Positions 1-7,601 of a stretch of 57,686 bases of DNA are shown here, piece by piece (the first letter of the stretch is position 1; each line of letters starts with the position of its first letter). A program made the translations under genes and the position numbers. This DNA comes from SVQP01 sp045594705 (GTDB taxonomy: Bacteria; Bacillota; Clostridia; Oscillospirales; CAG-272). The notes below the pieces were generated by a model. The model saw only the letters and a list, made by a program, of their open reading frames with translations, did no database searches and was not told where the DNA came from. The stretch lies in assembly GCA_045594705.1 (NCBI GenBank), contig JAZNZB010000083.1, positions 1-57,686 on the forward strand, read 5' to 3'.

Positions 1-440
1 GCTTTGCAGCGCGCATCCGTTTCGTTGACTCTTCCCTTATGGGATCTTTTTAAGTTCTCCGTCTTGTGACGCTCTTTGATCAGGGCAACTTACAATAAGC
101 CAAGTCGGAGGCCAAGCGGTCTTAGGAAGACAACTTAGTAATTCAACTCCTTGGCTCACAGAACGACATGGCTACGACCGACTTGCTTTGCAGCGCGCAT
201 CCGTTTCGTTGACTCTTCCCTTATGGGATCTTTTTAAGTTCTCCGTCTTGTGACGCTCTTTGATCAGGGCAACTTACAATAAGCCGTCCCCACAGGGGAA
301 GGGGTTCCTCGCAGCGTAGCGTAGCGAGGGGAAGGGGCTGCCCGAACACATCGGAAAAGTTCTATATCGTGAATGAAACTATATTGATAGAAAAACAGCA
401 GGAATCTGCTCGAAATCGAACAAATTCCTGCTATTTTCCT
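1..440. repeat. Family C composite repeat, copy 1 (cut by window start)
   Basis: This stretch has no gene. A block of 101 bases (1-101) is repeated exactly at 185-285. The 83 bases between the copies begin AAGTCGG and end CCGACTT, so the spacer can fold back on itself. The second block runs into a GC-rich arm (286-345, CCGTCCCC... then GGGGAAGGGGCTG) and then a hairpin at 397-432. The same order of parts (central block ending GGGCAACTTAC, GC-rich arm, CGGAAAAG, CAGGAAT hairpin) recurs at 26868-27215. A related GC-rich inverted repeat lies at 46405-46700. No protein is encoded, so the element is probably moved in trans or is a structured RNA gene; this part is inference. Confidence 0.65.
397..432 (-). 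terminator. Hairpin terminator, usable on both strands
   Basis: A 9-bp stem (AGCAGGAAT/ATTCCTGCT, 397-405 with 424-432) is flanked by an A-run on the left and ATTTTCC on the right. On the minus strand a run of Ts follows the stem, so it can end transcripts of the small gene at 476-712. The same hairpin type ends the operon at 27248. Confidence 0.6.
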
Positions 441-451
441 GCTAACTTATC

Positions 452-470
452 AGCCCCATCGGGCTATTTT
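452..470 (+). terminator. Short plus-strand terminator
   Basis: AGCCC-CATC-GGGCT followed by ATTTTT is a compact stem-loop with a T-run on the plus strand. It could end transcription entering from the left and so insulate the minus-strand gene at 476-712. Confidence 0.45.
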
Positions 471-475
471 TGTGT

Positions 476-712
476 TTAATTCTCGGACTTCTCTTTGCCG
501 CTTTTGCCGCTCATGCGCGCCTTAGCCTCTTCGACGGTCTCGCCTTCCTTTGCAAAAAGAACCTCAACTGCCTTGTCGCTGACCTTCTCAAAGCCCTCAA
601 CAACACTCTCTTCAATCTTCTTGTAGCCGTCTGTGACGCCCTTTTCGATCTTCTTGTAACCGTCCACAACGCCGTCCTTGATCTTTTCGTTGGTATCTGC
701 AATTTTTGACAT
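476..712 (-). CDS. Small repetitive amphipathic helical protein, 78 aa
   Basis: The start is the ATG at 712, preceded by AAGGAG at a good distance; the longer upstream reading has no ribosome site. The protein is lysine- and glutamate-rich and carries three imperfect repeats of the form DGYKKIE(K/E)xV, followed by a tail with KEGETVEEAKARM. The repeats predict one or more amphipathic helices. There is no signal peptide or membrane segment. Short proteins with this GYKKIE repeat pattern are common hypothetical proteins in gut Clostridia, from memory. No function can be assigned. A hairpin terminator follows at 397-432, and the gene stands alone. Confidence 0.8.
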   Translation of the reverse strand: MSKIADTNEKIKDGVVDGYKKIEKGVTDGYKKIEESVVEGFEKVSDKAVEVLFAKEGETVEEAKARMSGKSGKEKSEN

Positions 713-875
713 GATAAAAATCTCCTTTTCACTTGGTTTTATTATGGGTATATGATACAGCTCCGATGTTTGAAAAAGTTTTAGGAGATATTTTTGTTTT
801 GTTAATTCACAGAATAAAAATTGAAACGAAAAAGACTTGGCAGAGCGGCTTTTTCGCATTTTTGCTTTGTGCTTC

Positions 876-990
876 GTAGGGGAGGAATATTTGCAAGCAA
901 ATTCATCCTCCCGCCCGAACGCGGTTTATGAGCGAAATATCCGAACACATGAGTGAAATTATTGCGTGTGGGAGGATGATCCTCCCCGAC
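876..990. repeat. Family B palindromic repeat, copy 1
   Basis: The element starts GTAGGGGAGGAATAT and ends ATGATCCTCCCCGAC, nearly the reverse complement, with TTTGCAAGCAAATTCATCC just inside. Close relatives sit at 7460-7590, 26676-26719 and 34099-34213. The intergenic space 713-1051 otherwise holds only this element and the terminator at 1002-1037. Confidence 0.75.
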
Positions 991-1001
991 AAAAAACGGG
1001 G

Positions 1002-1037
1002 AAAAAAACGGGACTGCTCCGTGCGGAGCAGTCCCGT
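1002..1037 (-). terminator. Strong terminator of the GH99-like gene
   Basis: A 13-bp perfect stem (ACGGGACTGCTCC, 1008-1020, with its complement at 1025-1037) and a GTGC loop lie 14 bases past the stop codon. On the minus strand a T7 run follows directly. Confidence 0.9.
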
Positions 1038-1051
1038 TGGTGTGGTGTGAA

Positions 1052-4000
1052 TCAATCCTTCTTCTTTTTCAGCACAACTGCTGCGGCTGCTGCCATGGCG
1101 ATTGATGCGCCTGCTGCGGCAAAGGACTTGCAGCCCTTCTTTGCTTCGGGCTCGGTTTCGCCCTCAGGAGCAGTGGTAGTGCTATCGGAGAGACCGGGAG
1201 CGGTGGTTTCCGCATCGGTGGAGTCGGTGGTCTCATCGGTTGCTTTTGCGCCGCTTACGTAGCTGAACTTGAAGCGCGCGCCGGGAGCAACGTCGCCGGA
1301 GATGTAGAAGTCCATGATATCGCCCGAGAACTTTTCGTAATCGCCCTCGTCGTGTACGTTGTCGGTCCAGGAGAAGTTGATGGTGTAGTCGTCGCCCGAA
1401 AGGCCGAGGTCGCTCTTGGCCACCTTGACGGTCATGTATCTGCCGTCCACGGTGTAGGAGCAGTCTGCAACCTTGGTGCTCTCGTAGCCGTTGCCCGAGA
1501 ATTTTTCCAGCACGACGGTGTCTGCACTTGCGGCGGACTTGTTGATGACGTACTCAAAGGTCTCCCAGCCCTGGTTCTGCTGATCGGTATCCAAGTAAAG
1601 GGTCATCCACAGCTTGTCGGTGTAGGGGGTGATGTCGGCTGCGCACTCTACGTTGAAGTAAACGTATTCGTCGTCGCGTGCCACCTGCGCACCGATGATG
1701 TCGTTACGGCCGGAGGTCTCGGTGTAATAGAGATCGCCGTAGCCCTTGGAATCTCTGTGCTCGGTGTTGCCGATGTATGCGCCGAAGTAAGGCTCAACAG
1801 CCTTCCACTGATCCTGACCTGCGCTAAGGTCAATGGTGGTCTTTGCGCTGGGCGTGGGGATGGGGTTTGCGCCCTTGTACTGACGGACGAAGTTGACCAG
1901 CTGATAGTAGTAGTGGTCCTTGAGATCGCCCTTGGTAGGCTCAATGTCACGGGAGAATTCGTCGTTGTACTGGTCGGGGAATGCGTTGGGAACGCCTGCG
2001 GGACCGCTTTCGGGCCACATTTCGTATCTGCCCACGCGGAATTCGTTCCAACCGGTCACGAATACGACGCTGGGATCAACCTCGAGCGCGTAATTCCACT
2101 GCTCTGCGAAGTTGTATCCCCACTTGGAGGCCTCTGCGCCTTCCTTTTCAAAGCGATCCGGATAGGTGGAGGAGTAGGAACGGCCTGCGATCTTGTCGCC
2201 GCTCATGGCAGCCAGCTCGTGCAGCTCGTAGTTGTGGTTCATTGCGATACCGACCGCGACCTGCTCTACGATGCCATTGTTCTTATCCTTGCTGGATGCG
2301 TAGTACTTTGCCTGCGGATACATGGAAAGCCAGCCCCAGGTTCTGTAATCGGTGTGGTCTACCACGTAGCCGGGCTGACCTGCACGGAAGGTGAAGAAAT
2401 TCGAAATTTCCTTTTCAAGAGGAGAGGTGTTGGGGTTAAAGGATGCGGGGATGGCCATGAGCATGGGCTTGCCGTCAAGGTAGTACCACAGGTTGGGGTA
2501 TCTGCCTGCACGGAAGAGATCCTGATAGATCGAGGAGACCTGCATGTTGGTGTAGGACTGATCCCAGAAGGGGAGCATGAAGGAGAGCTTGGGGGTCTTG
2601 AGGCCGTCGGTCATGGCGTCGTCCCACTCTGCCAGCAGTGCGTTGTAGGCGTTGTACCAGGTGTGGTCGCCGTTGGTGTTGTCGGTGAAAATGACGTCAA
2701 CGCCGGCGTTTGTCAAAAGCTCAGCCTGTTTACGCAGTACCCACGGGTCGTCGCCGCGGTAGAAGCCGTAGATGGATTCGTTCCACCAATAGGATTCGTT
2801 CGACTTCCAGATCTCGTGGTTGAAGTCTCTCATGGCCTCGGGATACTTTTCGCTGTATTCCTGCAGATTTACTACGTTGTTGGTCACAAAGCCGTCGATG
2901 TGCCAGGTCCAGTAGAACATGGCAACCGTCTTGTTGTCGCGGGGCGCGCCCACATCCTCGTAGGTCAGCGAGGTTCTGCCAAGACCGTCTGTAAATACCC
3001 AGGTGTCGGGGTAGACGGGATGGGTATAGATCAGAGAGTCCTCGGGGATCACGTACTGCTCGGGGGGCTTATGGTTGCCGTCGATGGTGTCCTTAGGCTC
3101 GGAGCACTGCAGGAAGAAATCCTTGTTCGGGGCTTCCTCTGCAAAGATCACGCGAACGTTGGGATACGTGGTGGAGCCGGTGGAGGGGAAGCCGTCCTTA
3201 TAAATGTAGCCCTCAAAGCCGGTTACCTCGGAAAAGGTATACACAGCGGGAGCTTTGTTGGCATTGTGAACCAAGAACAGGTAATCGCCTGCGGGCAGCT
3301 TTTTGAAGGTAATGCCCTGGAGGGCGTTGTCAATCAGCAAAATGCGTTCACTTGCCAAAGGCTCTGCGGCAACGGTATCTGCATACGTGTCCTTCCATGC
3401 GTAAACCGAGATATCGACCTCCATGTCCGTCGCGGTGTAGGTTGCGAGGTCGAATTCAACGCCCGAGAAGGCAGCGTTGGTGGTCATGCGCACGCCGCTC
3501 GAGACGGACATGCTGGAAGGGGTTTTGGCATTTGTGGAGGTATAGGGGGATTTTGGAATGACTGCATCGGCAGATGCCTGGCAGGTGCCGAAGGGCTCTT
3601 CGGGCACGTTATCGTTTTCAAAGTTGAAATGCAATTCGGGTTCTCCTCTCTGTTCCACACCGTTGAGATACAAAAAGCCCTTGGAATTCGTGGGATTCTG
3701 GTTGGTCCATACGCCAACCTGTCCCTTGGGCTCGGAAATGTGGAACAGGTATTCGCCTGCGGGCTGAGCCTCAAATCTGACCCAGTTGGTTGCGTTGTCC
3801 TTGAGCGGAGCGAATCTTTGCGTTGCAATGGGCGTCTTGGCAACGGTGTCGGCATAATTGCCCTCCCACTTGTACAAGGAAACGGTTGCCTCGGAATTGG
3901 TGGTGTTGTAGGTCGGCATAGAGAAGCCGAAGCCGTCGAACGAGCCGTTGACGATGGCGCGGTAAGAGTAGGTCCTGGTGACCGCCACCGCACCTCTTGT

Positions 4001-4132
4001 GCCCGTGCCGTTCTGTACGCTGATGCTTCTGGGCAAGCCGTCCTCGGCAAACGCAAGAACCGAGAGCGTTCCTGCCAGCATGCAAAGGCAAACGAGCCAG
4101 AGCAGCAGCTTGGTAATTTTTCTTTGCTTCAT
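1052..4132 (-). CDS. Secreted GH99-like glycoside hydrolase with CBM9-like domain and Cys-type C-terminal anchor
   Basis: A 1026-aa exported protein with a signal peptide (basic start, hydrophobic 8-28, cleavage near AFA-ED). Residues about 40-330 form two similar beta-rich modules, each with a VxxYxWxxxYADTVA-like segment. The central 370-720 region resembles the GH71/99-like family: FYWTWHIDGF, AGVDVIFTDNTNG, LMLPFWDQ-like strands, VTGWNEFRVGR, and RDIEPTKGDLKDHYYYQL near its end. Residues about 780-960 look like a CBM9-type carbohydrate-binding domain. The tail is acidic and Thr-rich, then KKGCKSF, a hydrophobic helix and KKKKD. It is likely a surface enzyme acting on plant or host glycans, substrate unknown. 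AAAGGAG precedes the ATG. It is transcribed alone, with its own promoter (4180-4209) and terminator. Confidence 0.85.
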   Translation of the reverse strand: MKQRKITKLLLWLVCLCMLAGTLSVLAFAEDGLPRSISVQNGTGTRGAVAVTRTYSYRAIVNGSFDGFGFSMPTYNTTNSEATVSLYKWEGNYADTVAKTPIATQRFAPLKDNATNWVRFEAQPAGEYLFHISEPKGQVGVWTNQNPTNSKGFLYLNGVEQRGEPELHFNFENDNVPEEPFGTCQASADAVIPKSPYTSTNAKTPSSMSVSSGVRMTTNAAFSGVEFDLATYTATDMEVDISVYAWKDTYADTVAAEPLASERILLIDNALQGITFKKLPAGDYLFLVHNANKAPAVYTFSEVTGFEGYIYKDGFPSTGSTTYPNVRVIFAEEAPNKDFFLQCSEPKDTIDGNHKPPEQYVIPEDSLIYTHPVYPDTWVFTDGLGRTSLTYEDVGAPRDNKTVAMFYWTWHIDGFVTNNVVNLQEYSEKYPEAMRDFNHEIWKSNESYWWNESIYGFYRGDDPWVLRKQAELLTNAGVDVIFTDNTNGDHTWYNAYNALLAEWDDAMTDGLKTPKLSFMLPFWDQSYTNMQVSSIYQDLFRAGRYPNLWYYLDGKPMLMAIPASFNPNTSPLEKEISNFFTFRAGQPGYVVDHTDYRTWGWLSMYPQAKYYASSKDKNNGIVEQVAVGIAMNHNYELHELAAMSGDKIAGRSYSSTYPDRFEKEGAEASKWGYNFAEQWNYALEVDPSVVFVTGWNEFRVGRYEMWPESGPAGVPNAFPDQYNDEFSRDIEPTKGDLKDHYYYQLVNFVRQYKGANPIPTPSAKTTIDLSAGQDQWKAVEPYFGAYIGNTEHRDSKGYGDLYYTETSGRNDIIGAQVARDDEYVYFNVECAADITPYTDKLWMTLYLDTDQQNQGWETFEYVINKSAASADTVVLEKFSGNGYESTKVADCSYTVDGRYMTVKVAKSDLGLSGDDYTINFSWTDNVHDEGDYEKFSGDIMDFYISGDVAPGARFKFSYVSGAKATDETTDSTDAETTAPGLSDSTTTAPEGETEPEAKKGCKSFAAAGASIAMAAAAAVVLKKKKD

Positions 4133-4179
4133 GTTTTACTCCTTTCGGTATGTGTGTTTTCAGGGAGATTTCTACTAAA

Positions 4180-4209
4180 ATTATATCATGCCGCAAATCC
4201 TTTTGTCAA
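4180..4209 (-). promoter_or_regulatory. Sigma-A promoter of the GH99-like gene
   Basis: On the minus strand TTGACA (4209-4204) and TATAAT (4185-4180) are separated by 18 bases, about 50 bases before the ATG at 4132. Confidence 0.75.
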
Positions 4210-4247
4210 TGTTGCAAACGCCGATATGGGGGTGGGATTTTTGTGCA

Positions 4248-4278
4248 AAAAAACAAGGCTGTCCGCTCGGACAGCCTT
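4248..4278 (-). terminator. Terminator of the cobalamin ECF operon
   Basis: A 10-bp stem AAGGCTGTCC/GGACAGCCTT with a 4-base loop overlaps the stop codon of the S-component gene. On the minus strand it is followed by GTTTTTTT. Confidence 0.9.
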
Positions 4279-4963
4279 AAACGCCGTATTTGATCTTGAT
4301 CCTTTGCAGCTTGTCACCGATCGGCTTGGCGCAAAGGAACAAAAAGAGCAGGTTAGACACAACGTAAAGCGCGGTGTGCGGCAGAGCTGTAATCAGTGCG
4401 GCAAGGTATGCCGAGGGATCGGGAGAGCCGGTCATCCAAAGCATGCTCCATACGTCCATGACGGCCGAATACGCAACGCCGGCAAGTGCCCCATACAGCA
4501 AAAGAAGCACGCGGCTTTTTTGCAAAGGCCGGGAAAGAAGTCCCGCGAAAAGGCCGATCAGGCCCCAGGCCAGCATCTGAAAGGGAGTCCATGGGCCTTG
4601 TCCGAAGATGAAATTGGAAAGCAGTGCCGCCAAAGCTCCCGCGTAAAAGCCCGCCTGCGCACCAAGATAGATCGCGCACAATACCACAAGCGCGGTCACC
4701 GGCTTGAAAAAGGGGATCAGACGCCCGACGATGCAAAGTGCGATCATGACCGAGACCAGCACCGAGCGGCGTGTGCCGATCTCTTTTTTCTCAAAGCCCG
4801 CTATGAAAAGCAGCAGGGAAAGCACGGCTACGGCAAGAGAGACCCACAGATAGGAGGTCTTTCCGGGGATGAACGCGCCTGCGATCACGACCGTGGGGAT
4901 GAGTACTGCGGGGGTCAGAATGCTCAGCGTGCGACGCGCGCGCGCGTTTGCTACGTACATCAT
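4277..4963 (-). CDS. ECF transporter substrate-specific component (S protein), probably for a corrinoid
   Basis: A hydrophobic protein of 228 aa with about six membrane helices. The segment around GAQAGFYAGALAALLSNF and GQGPWTPFQMLAWGLIGLFA is typical of ECF S components, where an early helix contacts EcfT and a conserved loop lies at the substrate site. The ATG at 4963 overlaps the TGA of the ATPase gene as ATGA, with AAGGGGG just upstream, so translation is probably coupled; a GTG at 4984 is possible but less likely. The specificity is not visible in the protein itself. Vitamin B12 or a relative is inferred from the cobalamin riboswitch heading the operon and from the transcobalamin-like partner at 7602. 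Confidence 0.85.
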   Translation of the reverse strand: MMYVANARARRTLSILTPAVLIPTVVIAGAFIPGKTSYLWVSLAVAVLSLLLFIAGFEKKEIGTRRSVLVSVMIALCIVGRLIPFFKPVTALVVLCAIYLGAQAGFYAGALAALLSNFIFGQGPWTPFQMLAWGLIGLFAGLLSRPLQKSRVLLLLYGALAGVAYSAVMDVWSMLWMTGSPDPSAYLAALITALPHTALYVVSNLLFLFLCAKPIGDKLQRIKIKYGV

Positions 4964-6579
4964 ACCACGCCCCCTTGAGAGCACAGCTCGACCAGGTCAC
5001 GTGCGGTGACTGCGTTGTCGAAATAACCGCGGCTCATGCGTCGCGCTGCGGTGGTATAAAAGTTGTTTTCTGCAAAGAACTCGCGGACGAGTCCCTCCGA
5101 GACGGCAGATCCGCGAAAAAACAGTACGCAGCGATCTGCACAAAGAGCAGCAAACTCCACGTCGTGCGTTACGATCAGAATGCTGATGCCGCGAGATTTG
5201 AGTGTGCGCAGAATATCCAGCAAATGCTGTTTTTTCTCGGCGTCCAGCCCCTTGGTAGGCTCGTCGAGCAGCAAGATGCGCGGGTTGGTGGCAAGCACCT
5301 TGGCAAGCGCTGCCAGCTGCTGCTCACCGCCCGAAAGATCGTAGGGGTGCATATTCAAAAGATGCGAGAGATCAAAGGGCAGGGCAAACAGATCCACGCC
5401 TGCGTCCTTCATCTCCTCTTCCACCGTGTTGTGCAAGAATACAGTCTGCACGTCCTGCGGCAACAGCGCGAGATTTTCTCGGTACAGGGATTGGTTTTTG
5501 TACTCCTTGAGCTTTTTGCCAAAGACCGAAATACTGCCCGCGTAGGGCTTATGCACGCCGGCTGCAAGGCTTAGCATGGTGCTCTTGCCGGAGCCATTGC
5601 CGCCCAGCACGCAAAGCGTCTCTCCCTTATAAAGCGTCAGCGAAAGATCGTTGATCACGTCGGGCAGCTCGCGCGCGTAGCGGAAGTGGACGTTTTTGAG
5701 CTCCAGTGCCTTGGGGCAACCCTGCTTCGGCGCAATTTCGGGCAGTGTGCGGTTGCGCCCCTCATACCTTGCCAGCATTTCGCGGCCCTCCTTGACCGAG
5801 AGCGGATAAGATTGCTCCCCGATCGCGCATGCTACGCGCGCGGCGGTGGGCATGGATGCAAGCAGTGCGGAGTCTTTTGCAATGCGCGGCATGAGTGCGT
5901 GCGGTGTGTCTGCCCCAAGCAAGCCGCCGTCCTTGAGTACGATCAGCTTGTCGCACATGGGCACAAGCTCCTCCAGACGGTGCTCGGCGATCAGCACGGT
6001 CAGCGAAAAATCGCGGTTGAGCTTTTTGAGCGTGTGCAAGAATTCGGCTGCCGCAATGGGGTCAAGCTGCGAGGTGGGCTCGTCTAAAATCAAAAGGTCG
6101 GGGTGCATGACCATAACGGATGCCAGATTCAGCAGCTGCTTTTGTCCGCCGGAGAGCTCGCTGATCTGCTTGTCGTACCAGGGCTCGATGCCAAGGTAGC
6201 TGGCCATTTCGGCTACGCGGCGTGCGATCTCGCCCTGCGAAAGTCCCAGGTTTTCAAGGCCAAACGCAAGCTCATGCCACACCTTGTCACAAACGATCTG
6301 CTGGTCGGGCTGCTGACAAACAAAGCCTATACGCATGGCGGCGTCTCTTGGCGAAAGCTGCTCGGTGGGCGTCTTTCGCAACAGAATTTTGCCGGATGCT
6401 TGGCCGACCGGGGCAATCTCGCGCTTGCAAAGGCGAAGGAGCGTGGATTTTCCGCTGCCTGTTGCACCGCAAAGCACGCAGAATTCGCCTTCCTCTATGG
6501 CAAAGGAAAGGTCGTCAAGAACGCGGCGTTCGCTTTTGGGGTATGAAAAGGTCAGATTTTCGATCTTAAGTATTTCCAT
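4960..6579 (-). CDS. Fused ECF transporter ATPase (EcfA-EcfA')
   Basis: A cytoplasmic ATPase of 539 aa with two complete ABC nucleotide-binding domains in one chain. The first half has Walker A GATGSGKST (38-46), Q-loop FVCQQPDQQIV, signature LSGGQ, and Walker B LLILDEPTSQLD with H-loop AEHR. The second has Walker A GGNGSGKST near 335, signature LSGGEQ and Walker B ILLLDEPTKGLD with H-loop THD. Most ECF systems use two separate ATPase subunits, so here the heterodimer is fused. The ATG has GGAGG upstream and overlaps the end of the EcfT gene by 28 bases. It energises import through EcfT and the S component encoded next. Confidence 0.93.
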   Translation of the reverse strand: MEILKIENLTFSYPKSERRVLDDLSFAIEEGEFCVLCGATGSGKSTLLRLCKREIAPVGQASGKILLRKTPTEQLSPRDAAMRIGFVCQQPDQQIVCDKVWHELAFGLENLGLSQGEIARRVAEMASYLGIEPWYDKQISELSGGQKQLLNLASVMVMHPDLLILDEPTSQLDPIAAAEFLHTLKKLNRDFSLTVLIAEHRLEELVPMCDKLIVLKDGGLLGADTPHALMPRIAKDSALLASMPTAARVACAIGEQSYPLSVKEGREMLARYEGRNRTLPEIAPKQGCPKALELKNVHFRYARELPDVINDLSLTLYKGETLCVLGGNGSGKSTMLSLAAGVHKPYAGSISVFGKKLKEYKNQSLYRENLALLPQDVQTVFLHNTVEEEMKDAGVDLFALPFDLSHLLNMHPYDLSGGEQQLAALAKVLATNPRILLLDEPTKGLDAEKKQHLLDILRTLKSRGISILIVTHDVEFAALCADRCVLFFRGSAVSEGLVREFFAENNFYTTAARRMSRGYFDNAVTARDLVELCSQGGVV

Positions 6580-7430
6580 TTGACCGCGTCCTCCGTTTCA
6601 AGAATGGTCGGCAACAAAACCAGTGTGCCGTAAGAGAGATAACAAAGATATGAGAGCGCACCCGCATGGTGCAGGTGCAGTGTGGGATAAAAGGTAAAGG
6701 TGACGGCTCCCAGCGCAAGCGGGATGGCTGTGCCCGCCGTCAAGAGCAGCGTTGTGCAGAGAAACAGCACATCACGTCCGGTAAAGGAAAAGATGGAGAA
6801 GCTCGTGCGCTTGCCCGTGCCATAGCCGCGCGCGGCCATGCTGTTCGCGGTCACGATGCCGTTTTCCAGTGCCCAGGAGAGTAAGATCGAAAAAATGCGC
6901 AGCTCACCGCGTGCGCTCTCAAGGAGATTGTCGTCCTTGTAAAGCCCCAGCGAAATCTGGGCTTGCTTGATTTTCTTTGCCTGCTTTGAGAACAGGGATA
7001 CGTACCGCAGAGCCATGGAAAGGATCAGAGAGAGGCGGGGGGAGAGCTTGCCGAACAGGTAGAGCAGCTTGTCGCTTTTCATGATCGCGCCAAACGAGCA
7101 AAAGAGGTATAGCACCGAGAGAATGGCCGCCCCCGAGGTCGTGCCCCAGAAGATGGCCTCGGCAGTGATGGGGGCGTTGCCCACGACGATCAGCACAGTC
7201 GCGCCATTGTGCGAGAGTAAGGGGTTGAGCAGCGCGGCCAACAAGAATAACGCCCAAAAGCCAAGATGGATTCGCGCGCTTTGCACGTCACGCCGCAACA
7301 TGCACAGCGTTATCGCGCCGATCAGCGCAATGCAGAGCAAGATCGGTTGCATGCAAAACATGGCAATGCCCGCCACGGCTAAAAAGTAGACGGCTATGGT
7401 GATGGGGTTGTAGGTATCCAGGGCTTTCAT
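6552..7430 (-). CDS. ECF transporter membrane component EcfT
   Basis: An integral membrane protein of 292 aa. The start is the ATG at 7430 behind AAAGGAG; the reading frame continues upstream, but only into repeat DNA. Several hydrophobic helices surround a long cytoplasmic region that contains the two coupling helices: one near ALRYVSLFSKQAKKIKQAQ and a second with the diagnostic Ala-Arg-Gly signature in NSMAARGYGTGKRTSF. These helices dock on the two ATPase halves. It lies between the DUF4430 surface protein gene (with a 170-base gap holding a family B palindrome) and the ATPase gene. Confidence 0.92.
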   Translation of the reverse strand: MKALDTYNPITIAVYFLAVAGIAMFCMQPILLCIALIGAITLCMLRRDVQSARIHLGFWALFLLAALLNPLLSHNGATVLIVVGNAPITAEAIFWGTTSGAAILSVLYLFCSFGAIMKSDKLLYLFGKLSPRLSLILSMALRYVSLFSKQAKKIKQAQISLGLYKDDNLLESARGELRIFSILLSWALENGIVTANSMAARGYGTGKRTSFSIFSFTGRDVLFLCTTLLLTAGTAIPLALGAVTFTFYPTLHLHHAGALSYLCYLSYGTLVLLPTILETEDAVKWKYLRSKI

Positions 7431-7459
7431 AGCCGTACTCCTTTCGTGAGAATGATTTT

Positions 7460-7590
7460 GTAGGGGAGGAGTATTTGCAAGCAAATTCATCCTCCCGCCA
7501 AGTGTTCGCATTGGTTGCCCATGCGTGGATTTCTTGCCCGAAGCGCTTTCGGGTGGGAGGATGAATTTGCTTGCAAATACTCCTCCCCTG
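7460..7590. repeat. Family B palindrome inside the ECF operon, copy 2
   Basis: The two arms (7460-7498 and 7553-7590) are almost perfectly complementary over about 38 bases, with GTAGGGGAGGAGTATTTGC at one end and its complement at the other. The loop is about 54 bases. It lies in the only sizeable gap of the operon, between the transcobalamin-like gene and ecfT. In RNA it would form a very long hairpin that could separate expression of the upstream surface proteins from the transporter. Confidence 0.85.
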
Positions 7591-7601
7591 CAAATGTGGA
7601 G

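Noticed and set aside
102..184. Possible tRNA, since the ends are complementary over 7 bases and the length is near 80
   Set aside because: No proper anticodon arm, D-loop GG or GTTCRANNC T-loop was found on either strand. It was kept only as the spacer of the direct repeat.
1352..4978. A 1208-codon open frame on the plus strand
   Set aside because: It runs antisense to the GH99-like gene and the ECF S-component gene, has no ribosome site, and reads as low-complexity Val/Gly-rich sequence. The minus-strand genes have clear domains and starts.
4984..4984. GTG start for the ECF S component
   Set aside because: The ATG at 4963 overlaps the upstream stop as ATGA and has AAGGGGG at good spacing.
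7431..7511. N-terminal extension of EcfT by 27 residues
   Set aside because: The extra residues are encoded by the family B repeat and the ribosome site of the true start lies inside them.
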